Part shown: in pieces, positions 1 through 5,963 of the stretch
Position numbering within the stretch: the stretch's first letter is position 1
Layout: the number at the start of each line of letters is the position of its first letter
NCBI GenBank assembly: GCA_046703545.1
Contig: JBJKSX010000025.1
Span: 1-8,088, forward strand
DNA from: JAJZOM01 sp046703545
Lineage (GTDB): Archaea > Thermoplasmatota > Thermoplasmata > Thermoplasmatales > Thermoplasmataceae
DNA length: 8,088 bases
Direction: 5' to 3'
The notes under the pieces: model-generated
The model's input: the letters and a program-made list of their open reading frames with translations, nothing else
The model's database searches: none
What the model was told of the DNA's origin: nothing
Translations under genes and position numbers: made by a program

Positions 1-278
1 TCAGGAGAATAGGCATCCGCTGCAAAGTCAGGTATGAAAAGGGGGGCCTGAAGAACCGCGGATGCGAGTCCTGCACCTCTCTTGTGCGATGCCCCAAGAA
101 TCACTACGCCAGCACACTTTCCAAAGACCTGCAGTCTCTCAAGAAGCTCCGGCATCAGCGGAGGGTCAATAAGCACATAGCCATCCTGCACAAGGTACAG
201 ATGGCCCTGCATCAATTCTCCAAACTCGGCGTCAGGCACTTTCCAGGTGTAAACAAAACGTTCTAAAGCTACAAACAT
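1..278 (-). CDS. Metallo-beta-lactamase-fold-like protein, N-terminal part (runs off left edge)
   Basis: The reverse strand is open from an ATG at 278-276 to the window edge (92 codons plus two bases), so only the N-terminus is visible. The pattern 'HLYLVQDGYVLIDPP' (residues 26-40) followed by a helix and 'GVVILGASHKRGAG' (57-70) is the usual opening of metallo-beta-lactamase-fold proteins: a YLV-x-DG strand, an IDPP turn, then a hydrophobic strand leading into the first metal motif. The canonical HxHxDH is not present. Only 'SHKRGA' stands in its place, so this may be a non-catalytic or altered member. The gene is divergent from the epimerase at 406, with AT-rich DNA between them. No good Shine-Dalgarno is seen; AT-rich boxes at about 293-300 and 308-319 could serve as TATA elements. 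The product name is inferred from the fold pattern; that this strand is coding is much surer, because codon use and protein texture are good. Confidence 0.7.
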   Translation of the reverse strand, partial: MFVALERFVYTWKVPDAEFGELMQGHLYLVQDGYVLIDPPLMPELLERLQVFGKCAGVVILGASHKRGAGLASAVLQAPLFIPDFAADAYSP

Positions 279-372
279 TTCCAATCGCAGTTGATATATG
301 CTGATAACTATTTTAATTTGATTCAATTCTGAGGGGTCGCTGCCGACAGAAGATGGCTGTTTTCCACTGAAG

Positions 373-381
373 AAATTTATA
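373..381 (+). promoter_or_regulatory. TATA-like box of the epimerase cluster
   Basis: AAATTTATA is centred about 29 nt before the ATG at 406. That spacing puts the transcription start at or within a few bases of the start codon, so the mRNA is probably leaderless, in line with the absence of a Shine-Dalgarno sequence before 406. The whole 279-405 strip is AT-rich and must also carry the leftward promoter of the gene starting at 278. No gene is seen in it. Confidence 0.5.
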
Positions 382-405
382 CCTGTTCTGCAATTAGCTG
401 TTTAA

Positions 406-1317
406 ATGAAGGACAAGAGAATCATAGTTACCGGAGGGGCAGGGTTCATTGGAAGCAACCTTGTGGAAAGGCTGGTTGCAGACAATGAAGTACTGGTAAT
501 AGACAATCTCCACACAGGGAGTTATGAAAATCTCAGGGAGTTTGAGTCTGAAAACCTCAAGGTTCTCACCCAGGATGCCAAGGAAATCAACAAGATCCAG
601 TTTGACGCTGACTATGTGTTCCATATGGGCTTCTATTCTGCCTCACCAATGTACAGGGAGAACCCATTCCTGGTTTCAGAAGTTGTTGCAGGAATGACAA
701 GCGTCCTGGAATATGTCAGGGAGAGGGACGTTCCTGTAGTGTTCTCATCCACCTCTTCAATTTACAACGGCGTGACTCCTCCACACAAGGAAGACATCAT
801 TCCCGCCGTTACAGACCTTTACACGGAGGGCAGGATTGCCTCAGAAAGGCTCAGTGAGCTTTTCTCGCGCCTGGAAGGGGGAAATGTTGCTGCCATGAGA
901 TTCTTTTCTGTGTATGGTTACCATGAAAGGGCAAAGGGTGGGTATGCAAACCTGGCAACCCAGTTCCTCTGGGACATGAAGAAGGGCGAGCGGCCAGTTC
1001 TATATGGTGACGGCGAACAGAGGAGGGACTTCATTTTTGTGACCGATGTGGTTGATGCACTCATAAGGGCTGCAGACAACAAAGGTTTTGATGTTTTTAA
1101 CGTTGGAACAGGAAAGAATTACAGCCTCAATGAGTTGGTGGAAAAACTGAACGGAATTCTCGGGACAAGCATAGAGCCAAAATACATCGACATGCCAGTC
1201 AAGAATTATGTCATGGAAACTCTGGCGGACACTTCTAAGGCAGAGGAGAAGCTCGGTTTCAAACCAAAGGTGGGCCTGGATGAGGGCCTCAAGCTCATCA
1301 ATAACTATTACAGGTGA
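406..1317 (+). CDS. NAD-dependent sugar epimerase/dehydratase (extended SDR, GalE-like)
   Basis: A 303-aa extended short-chain dehydrogenase of normal length for NAD-dependent nucleotide-sugar epimerases or dehydratases. The N-terminal Rossmann motif is VTGGAGFIGS (residues 8-17, GxxGxxG), with 'VLVIDNL' as the acidic strand end that selects NAD. 'VFSSTSSIY' (112-120) is the catalytic Ser/Thr strand. 'GDGEQRRDFIFVTDVVDA' (201-218) and 'FNVGTGKNYS' (231-240) are the usual C-terminal sugar-nucleotide domain signatures. The active-site YxxxK appears as Y139-T-E-G-R143, so lysine is replaced by arginine. This may belong to an archaeal subclade with YTE-x-R, and the substrate and reaction are therefore open. 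The gene probably starts leaderless at ATG 406 and lies 16 bp before the sugar kinase, indicating one operon. A role in making an activated sugar for surface glycans is inferred from that pairing. Confidence 0.85.
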   Translation: MKDKRIIVTGGAGFIGSNLVERLVADNEVLVIDNLHTGSYENLREFESENLKVLTQDAKEINKIQFDADYVFHMGFYSASPMYRENPFLVSEVVAGMTSVLEYVRERDVPVVFSSTSSIYNGVTPPHKEDIIPAVTDLYTEGRIASERLSELFSRLEGGNVAAMRFFSVYGYHERAKGGYANLATQFLWDMKKGERPVLYGDGEQRRDFIFVTDVVDALIRAADNKGFDVFNVGTGKNYSLNELVEKLNGILGTSIEPKYIDMPVKNYVMETLADTSKAEEKLGFKPKVGLDEGLKLINNYYR

Positions 1318-1333
1318 ACCCACGAAAAGAAGA

Positions 1334-2311
1334 ATGATAATGTCAAGAACCCCTCTGCGAATAACATTTGTCGGAGGAGGGACAGACATTCCCAGCTATT
1401 ACAGGAACTATGAGGCGGGAGCTGTTGTTTCAGCTTCCATAAACAAGTACATTTACGTTGCTGTGAACAAGTAATTTGACTCAAAAATAAGGGTCAGCTA
1501 CTCGGTTACAGAGATTGTTGACAGTGTTGATGAGATCAAGCACCCATCAGTGAGGGAGGCCCTGAAACTTCTTGATATTGATGGGGGCATAGAAATTGTG
1601 AGCATTTCAGATATCCCGTCAAAGGGTACGGGACTCGGCTCCAGCAGCACTTTCCTTGTTGGGCTGCTGAATGCGCTACATGCCTGGAAGGGAGAACACG
1701 CATCCCCATTGCAGCTTGCCGAGGAAGCGGTGAAGATCGAAAGGGTGATCCTCGGGGAGCCAGGAGGCAAACAGGATCAGTACATGGCTGCATACGGCGG
1801 CATACAATTCATGGAATTCCACCCGGATGAACGAGTGACAATAAGGCCAGTCATAATGGGAGAAGAAGCGAGGACAGAGCTTCAGGAAAACCTACTCCTC
1901 ATGTACACAAACAGGGAGAGAAGTTCCACAGCCATACACAAAGTCCAGGCAGGCAAGGTGTCCAGCAAGGTTGAGAATTACCATGCAATGAGGCAGCTCG
2001 CATACGAGATGTTTGACAGGATGGGAAACGGAAATATAGGCACAGTGGGAGAACTCCTTCACCAGAACTGGGAAAACAAGAGGCTGCTTGCCAGTGGAAT
2101 CACGGATCCAAAGATCGATGAATGGTACAGCTCGGCCCTGAAACATGGTGCAACTGGCGGAAAGATGATCGGTGCAGGTGGAGGTGGCTTCCTGCTGTTG
2201 TATGCCCCATCAGGGAAGCGGGACCTTATACTACAGAATCTTCCGGAGCTCAAAATGGAGCCATTCGAGATTGAATACGATGGCAGCAGGATCATTTTTA
2301 TCGGAGATTGA
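1334..2311 (+). pseudogene. HddA-like GHMP sugar kinase interrupted by an in-frame TAA
   Basis: This is one continuous frame of 325 codons plus stop, matching in size and order D-glycero-D-manno-heptose 7-phosphate kinase (HddA) of the GHMP kinase superfamily, which phosphorylates a sugar phosphate at C1. Motif 1 is 'SRTPLRITFVGGGTD' near the N-terminus. The ATP loop is 'GTGLGSSST' (about residues 98-106), followed by 'GEPGGKQDQYMAAYGGI' and motif 3 'GGKMIGAGGGGFLLLY' (about 275-290). After 46 codons, a TAA at 1472-1474 falls between '...YVAVNK' and 'FDSKIRVSYS', where the family has a basic residue (one A-to-T change from AAA). No frameshift is involved. The nearest downstream alternative start is GTG 1550, which would give 253 aa lacking motif 1. 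ATG 1334 is chosen because homologues start just before 'SRTPLRI'; the longer open frame back to 1208 overlaps the epimerase. Possible readings are a very recent pseudogene, readthrough, a split protein, or a base-call error. Confidence 0.85.
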
Positions 2312-2317
2312 GGGGGA
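2310..2317 (+). promoter_or_regulatory. Ribosome binding site of the MazG-like gene
   Basis: GAGGGGGA overlaps the kinase stop codon and ends 6 nt before ATG 2324. It is a fair match to the archaeal anti-Shine-Dalgarno complement GGAGGTGA. It supports ATG 2324 as the start and translation of this gene as an internal member of the operon. Confidence 0.45.
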
Positions 2318-2323
2318 CTTGAA

Positions 2324-2557
2324 ATGGATGAAAGCCAAAAACTAGAATCTATTCTGGAAGAGGTCAAGGAAGAATCCGCAAGGGCTCACGAGAAATACGG
2401 GAAATTCAAATCAAAACATGAGGCTTACGCGGTACTCATGGAGGAGTCCGAGGAACTGTGGGAGACCATCAGGAAGAAACAGCCTGACAGCAGGACAAGG
2501 GAAGAGGCGATTCAGGTGGCGGCAGCTGTTGTCTGCTTTCTGCAGGACCTTCTCTAG
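2324..2557 (+). CDS. Small MazG-like nucleotide pyrophosphohydrolase
   Basis: A 77-aa all-alpha protein of the MazG/dUTPase-like type (single short domain). The family binds Mg2+ through an EExxE motif in one helix and an ExxD-type motif in a later helix, and cleaves NTPs to NMP and pyrophosphate. Here 'MEESEEL' (about residues 39-45) supplies EExxE, and 'REEAIQVAAAVVCFLQDL' (59-76) supplies the second helix, with ExxQ instead of ExxD. The same 'EAIQVAA...DL' ending is familiar from short phage and archaeal MazG-like proteins. The N-terminus is a charged amphipathic helix (EEVKEESARAHEKYG). It begins 12 nt after the kinase stop, so it is probably cotranscribed. Its stop lies only 4 bp from the convergent stop of the propeller gene. 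The substrate cannot be told; house-cleaning of nucleotides is the usual family role. Confidence 0.75.
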   Translation: MDESQKLESILEEVKEESARAHEKYGKFKSKHEAYAVLMEESEELWETIRKKQPDSRTREEAIQVAAAVVCFLQDLL

Positions 2558-2561
2558 CACA

Positions 2562-3962
2562 TCAGGGAATATTGGCAAATTCCACGCTGTTTCCTAAATT
2601 GAATAGTGCCCTGCCATTGGCAACAAGCAGCAGCCCATTATAATTGGCAGGTGCCAGGAATGTGCTTCCTCCATTGCTGGATGTGCTTGACATGTAGGTG
2701 TGTGACCACAGGACCTGTCCATCTGTGTAATTTACCAGTGCAAACTTGGCCTGTTGGTAAAAGTAAGCATTGTCCTCATAGTTGTAAATGCTTATGAAAA
2801 GTGTGTTGCCTCCATTGATGCCCGTTTGAAGCAGGTAAGGGTATGAAGAATAGTTGTATGTCCAGGCAACGCTTCCTCCTGCATTCAGTGCAATAAGCTG
2901 GCAATCTGACTGCACATATGTGCCGTTATGGTAATATCCGCCTTGTTTGAAATAATTCACAAGGAACAATCCATCCGGCAGCACACTAAGGGTGATTGGG
3001 GAGTATGAGGTGTTGAAACCAAAAATAGGGCTTGAGTAATTGAAAACCAGGTTGCTGCTTGTGTGTTCCGAATTGAATTCATGAATCCCCATGGTCGAAT
3101 TGGAGATGGTGGCAACAAAAATGGAGCCCCCTGATTCAGACATGGCTTCAGGCGTCATGTTTACCGTGTCGGCCATATGGCTCTTGTAGTTGTCCACGAT
3201 TGCATATCCTGTGCCATCCATGTACGTGACCTGCAAATTTCCTGCGAGCAGTGAATGTTCATCCCCCCATCCATAGGAACTTAGTGGAGGGATCTTCACG
3301 GATTCATTGCCGCTCAGCAAATAAGTCATGTTTTCAATTCGATAGTTGTATGTGATGAATGTTGAATTGGAATAGCCAAGGAGTGTGGCAGGGCGGTAAA
3401 TTGCATGAACCTGTGAAATGTACAAATCAGGTCCATTCGTGAGCACAACAGGGTAAAAAGTGGTGTTGTTCTCAACACCCATATATGGGAAGCTTATAAT
3501 CTGAGTTCCCGACACCCGGCCGCTCGTTATGTTCAATGAGTATATCCTGTACTGAGTGAACTGGAAGCTTGAGGTATCACCGTCCATTGCAAAAAGGGTT
3601 CTGTTGTGCACCCAGATTTTGAGGCCCAATGGGCCACCATCATTGAAAAACTGTGATTGATAGCCCCGGAAAAGCATGGGCATTGAAATCCATTCAATCT
3701 TTCCGGTCAGGGAGTCTATTTTATACACGCTATAGGAATAATTTCCCTGGAATGGGTTGTTATCAGAATAGTGGTCACTGTAGTTGGCAACATAAATTGA
3801 GGAATTGTCTGAAATCACTTCTCCTATATGTCCATTGATTTTCTGTTTCCAGTCCACATTGTGGAGAGGTTGATATGCGAAAATTCCCAGATAAACTGCT
3901 CCAGAGGCTATGAACGATAGGGTTACAGCAATCACAATCAGGCGTTTCCTCTTGACCAACAA
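2562..3962 (-). CDS. Membrane-anchored extracellular beta-propeller (PQQ-like) protein
   Basis: A 466-aa protein with a basic N-terminus (VKRKR) and a hydrophobic segment at about residues 8-30, best read as a signal anchor. The rest is a Ser/Thr/Asn/Tyr-rich outer domain. Blades of a PQQ-like or WD-like propeller show as repeats of the type 'YKIDSLTGKIEWIS', 'YSLNITSGRVSG', 'IALNAGGSVAWTY' and 'ALVNYTDGQVLWSHTY' (variable-sidechain-Asn/Asp-x-x-(T/D)G-x-(I/V)-x-W). I count 17 N-x-S/T sequons, so it is probably heavily N-glycosylated on the cell surface. There is no ATG near the N-terminus. An upstream in-frame TAA (3975-3977) leaves TTG 3962 or the adjacent TTG 3959 as the start, consistent with a TATA box about 23 nt upstream. 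The true ligand or function is unknown; no enzyme motif is seen. Confidence 0.75.
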   Translation of the reverse strand: MLVKRKRLIVIAVTLSFIASGAVYLGIFAYQPLHNVDWKQKINGHIGEVISDNSSIYVANYSDHYSDNNPFQGNYSYSVYKIDSLTGKIEWISMPMLFRGYQSQFFNDGGPLGLKIWVHNRTLFAMDGDTSSFQFTQYRIYSLNITSGRVSGTQIISFPYMGVENNTTFYPVVLTNGPDLYISQVHAIYRPATLLGYSNSTFITYNYRIENMTYLLSGNESVKIPPLSSYGWGDEHSLLAGNLQVTYMDGTGYAIVDNYKSHMADTVNMTPEAMSESGGSIFVATISNSTMGIHEFNSEHTSSNLVFNYSSPIFGFNTSYSPITLSVLPDGLFLVNYFKQGGYYHNGTYVQSDCQLIALNAGGSVAWTYNYSSYPYLLQTGINGGNTLFISIYNYEDNAYFYQQAKFALVNYTDGQVLWSHTYMSSTSSNGGSTFLAPANYNGLLLVANGRALFNLGNSVEFANIP

Positions 3963-3980
3963 TATATAATTAAATTATAT

Positions 3981-3991
3981 TATATTAAAAA
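3981..3991 (-). promoter_or_regulatory. TATA-like box of the propeller gene
   Basis: On the reverse strand TTTTTAATATA is centred about 24 nt upstream of TTG 3962, inside a 39-bp strip (3963-4001) that is nearly all A and T. The spacing predicts a leaderless transcript beginning at the TTG codon. This is the main support for a non-ATG start. Confidence 0.45.
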
Positions 3992-4001
3992 TTGCGGCAT
4001 C

Positions 4002-4538
4002 TCATTTTTTGAATCTGGTAACATAGTGTTTTTCCATGACTTCTCTTGATGCAGGCCTGTATCCATGGCTCAGGAAAAGGGCATCCAGTTCCTCAGGGCC
4101 AAGTTTCACATCAACGGGTGGACCGATATCCGCATCTTTCCTGAATTCCACCAGCACAAACTCAACTTTTCCATCACTGGCCCCGGAGAATTTCTCAATC
4201 ATGTGATCCCTGCATTGAATGTCATGAAAGCTGTTGGAAAAGAAAACCTTGGTCACCCCAGAGGGAAATGCCATTTTGCATATGTCTTCCTTTCTGACTT
4301 CGATGTTCTCATCGCCTTCAAGCTTATTCTCAACCATTTCTGCAGCTGGGCCCGAAGGATCCACATATATGACATGCTTCACGTGATTTGCAAAAAGGAA
4401 CGTGTAGAATCCATCCCCTCCTCCAACATCCATCAAGATATCGCTGGATGAGAGGTTGGCCACCTTGAGGACCTTTTCAGGCGGGATATATTTCTTTCTC
4501 ATTTCGGCTGCACGTTCATAGTTGAAATGATGCCACAT
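4002..4538 (-). CDS. Small class I SAM-dependent methyltransferase
   Basis: A Rossmann-like methyltransferase of 178 aa from ATG 4538, or 195 aa if the TTG at 4589 is used. The helix '...YIPPEKVLKVANLSSSDILMDVGGGDGFYTF' contains motif I (DVGGGDG) that binds S-adenosylmethionine. 'VIYVDPSG' holds the acidic motif II residue, 'NIEVRKEDICKMAFP' is the adenine-contacting region, and 'VFFSNSFHDI' is the motif IV strand. The C-terminus 'PPVDVKLGPEELDALFLSHGYRP' followed by KHY is typical of small archaeal UbiE-like methyltransferases of unknown substrate. ATG 4538 is preferred because homologues begin shortly before the PPE helix and because a strong TATA element sits only 4-12 bp upstream of the TTG, which would place transcription initiation inside the longer frame. 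The gene is divergent from the dipeptidase. No functional partner is apparent. Confidence 0.75.
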   Translation of the reverse strand: MWHHFNYERAAEMRKKYIPPEKVLKVANLSSSDILMDVGGGDGFYTFLFANHVKHVIYVDPSGPAAEMVENKLEGDENIEVRKEDICKMAFPSGVTKVFFSNSFHDIQCRDHMIEKFSGASDGKVEFVLVEFRKDADIGPPVDVKLGPEELDALFLSHGYRPASREVMEKHYVTRFKK

Positions 4539-4591
4539 GGGTGCTAATGTGCTCAAGATATGAAAAAATTCTCTTTTTTCACCATTCAATG

Positions 4592-4601
4592 TTTATATTA
4601 A
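4592..4601. promoter_or_regulatory. TATA-like element between divergent methyltransferase and dipeptidase genes
   Basis: TTTATATTAA lies 23 nt (centre to ATG) before the dipeptidase ATG at 4620, which predicts a leaderless rightward mRNA. Read leftward it is TTAATATAAA, also an acceptable TATA box. If used in that direction, transcription would start near 4571 and the first methyltransferase start would be internal to the longest frame. Only one good box is visible for two divergent genes. Confidence 0.45.
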
Positions 4602-4619
4602 GACTGTGCATAACCAAGA

Positions 4620-5552
4620 ATGGTTTCAAGGTTCATAGATCTTCATGAAGATTTCGGAATTTCATCGCTTTATAAGGATGTGTTCAATGGGCAGGGGCAG
4701 TCAAGCTTCAAGCTGCTGGACGATTTTGAAGACACCACTATCTTCTCCGTAGTCTTTCCCATGACAAGAGTCTGGACAGTTGACAGCCTGGAAAACCCTA
4801 AGGATCTGGGCCATGTTGAATACCAGCCTGATCAACATAATTTGCTCAGGCAGCTAAAATTTTACCAGTCGGCAGAAAGAAATGGAAGAGGCAAAATAGT
4901 CAGAAAATCTGAAGACCTTGACGGAAAAGGGCACAAGATGCTCCTGGCACTGGAAGGCACAGACGTGCTTAATGGGCTTGAGGATGTGTATTTTCTCAAG
5001 GAGAATGGGGTCAGGTCCGTAGGCCTCACATGGAATTATGAGACCAGATTTGCAGCTGCCTGCACATCCAAGAAGGATTATGGGTTGACTGGCTCAGGCG
5101 AGAAGCTTGTTGAACTATGCAATGAACTAAACATGGTAGTGGACCTCGGACATGCCAGCGATAACACGATCATTGAGTCGGCACAGATTTCCAGAGCGCC
5201 GGTAATTGTGTCCCATGTCAATCCCAAATCTTATTTCAATATCCACAGGAACATGAGCGATGAAGCAATAGAGGCAGTGGCCAGGAACAATGGAATTATA
5301 GGTCTGACTTCAATACCACAGACTCTTGGTGACAATCCGACAATCGACAATCTGGTTGAAAGCATCGAATACATTGGAGAGAATTTTGGTTGGGATTACC
5401 CTGCATTAGGCACAGATTTCCTGGGAATCAGCTCCACCATAAAGGGATTTGATTCTGTCAGAGATATTTCAACTCTTGCGGAAAGGCTTGGAAACCACTC
5501 TGAACAGGTGCTATGGAAGAATGCTTACAGGGCACTCTCAAAAATTCTTTGA
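4620..5552 (+). CDS. Membrane-dipeptidase-family (M19, renal dipeptidase-like) metallopeptidase
   Basis: A 310-aa amidohydrolase-fold protein of peptidase family M19, which uses a two-zinc centre to cleave dipeptides (including D-residue dipeptides in some members). All expected ligands are visible in order: H9 and D11 in 'IDLHED', the bridging acid E112 in 'LALEGTD', H178 in 'VVDLGHAS', H199 in 'VIVSHVN', substrate-binding R210 in 'IHRNMSD', and D266 in 'ALGTDFLG'. 'GVRSVGLTWNYET' and 'GLTGSGEKLVELCNELNMVVDLGH' are also standard. Unlike the mammalian renal enzyme there is no signal peptide or anchor, so it should be cytoplasmic and act in peptide turnover. Start ATG 4620 follows a TATA box at leaderless distance. 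The gene stands alone, ending before an AT-rich spacer. Confidence 0.9.
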   Translation: MVSRFIDLHEDFGISSLYKDVFNGQGQSSFKLLDDFEDTTIFSVVFPMTRVWTVDSLENPKDLGHVEYQPDQHNLLRQLKFYQSAERNGRGKIVRKSEDLDGKGHKMLLALEGTDVLNGLEDVYFLKENGVRSVGLTWNYETRFAAACTSKKDYGLTGSGEKLVELCNELNMVVDLGHASDNTIIESAQISRAPVIVSHVNPKSYFNIHRNMSDEAIEAVARNNGIIGLTSIPQTLGDNPTIDNLVESIEYIGENFGWDYPALGTDFLGISSTIKGFDSVRDISTLAERLGNHSEQVLWKNAYRALSKIL

Positions 5553-5852
5553 TTTTATTATTAATTAATAGACAAGGAAAATAAATAAGAAGATTTGTTC
5601 ATAAATAATTAGCTGGAAAACTAATTCCAAAGCGCTAAATATTGGTACCATAAAGCCAACGATAAAATATATTTAAATATTTTCCAAGTATATTTATTGC
5701 ATGCGTAATATAATCTTTACTCACTAAACTATTATTTTGCATCTGGGAGCCTCATTATCTTGGTCTGCGTATTTAATGTTTGAAAAAAGGTCATTTACCA
5801 TATTTGGTCATCTAGATAATTCTGCAGTACTTTGTATCAGACAGGTATAATG

Positions 5853-5860
5853 TTTAAATA
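5853..5860 (+). promoter_or_regulatory. TATA box of the winged-helix regulator gene
   Basis: TTTAAATA is centred about 24 nt before position 5880, so transcription probably starts at about 5880-5882. That gives the regulator a leader of about 40 nt with a Shine-Dalgarno sequence, unlike most genes in this window. Confidence 0.5.
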
Positions 5861-5864
5861 CCTT

Positions 5865-5897
5865 CATGACAAGATTAACATGACAGCATATGTGACA
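5865..5897 (+). repeat. Three direct heptamer repeats across the predicted transcription start
   Basis: CATGACA occurs at 5865-5871 and again at 5879-5885, with a variant TGTGACA at 5891-5897 (spacings 14 and 12 bp). They straddle the predicted start of the regulator mRNA. They could be an operator for autoregulation, but the repeats are short and could be chance. Confidence 0.3.
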
Positions 5898-5963
5898 GGA
5901 GAAAAAGAGGTGCGAATATATGGTAGAGAATATGGAAACCCCCGAATGGTTGAGGCTGTTTAA
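5880..5963 (+). other. Candidate leaderless upstream ORF (27 codons) overlapping the regulator start
   Basis: An ATG lies exactly where the TATA box predicts the mRNA 5' end. It opens 27 codons (MTAYVTGEKEVRIYGREYGN..., residues 1-20) ending in TAA at 5961-5963, in a different frame from the regulator, whose Shine-Dalgarno and ATG 5920 lie inside it. Translation of it could modulate access to the regulator start. It is equally possible that the frame is open by chance. Confidence 0.25.
5907..5912 (+). promoter_or_regulatory. Ribosome binding site of the regulator gene
   Basis: GAGGTG, a clean match to the complement of the archaeal 16S rRNA tail, ends 7 nt before ATG 5920 and fixes that start against the second in-frame ATG at 5932. 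Confidence 0.65.

Larger units (their letters stand above)
5553..5919. other. 367-bp AT-rich spacer; no gene, promoter region of the regulator
   Basis: No convincing protein or RNA gene is seen. The left part has T- and A-rich stretches fit for termination of the dipeptidase mRNA. An inverted repeat AATTAG / CTAATT (5607-5612 and 5621-5626) can alternatively fold as TGGAA / TTCCA (about 5614-5618 and 5625-5629). A near-palindromic AT block occupies about 5664-5683. Two copies of GGTCAT sit 17 bp apart (5789 and 5806), and CATGACA-type repeats near the regulator start are listed separately. Confidence 0.6.

Noticed and set aside
84..266. Rightward 60-codon frame at the left edge
   Set aside because: It lies opposite the better, protein-like leftward frame (1-278), has no start signals and has an unprotein-like composition.
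336..347. Small hairpin GTCG-CTGC-CGAC before the epimerase
   Set aside because: It has only four pairs, lies upstream of the predicted transcription start and could be chance.
1208..1333. N-terminal extension of the kinase frame back to an ATG at 1208
   Set aside because: It overlaps the epimerase for 110 bases and its translation resembles nothing. Homologues begin at the SRTPLRI region, so ATG 1334 is the start.
1472..1474. Selenocysteine or pyrrolysine recoding of the internal stop
   Set aside because: The codon is TAA; known archaeal recoding uses TGA or TAG. The family residue here is an ordinary basic one.
4065..4451. Rightward 128-codon frame inside the methyltransferase
   Set aside because: It is opposite a clear methyltransferase with motif I intact and has no start signals; it is a shadow frame.
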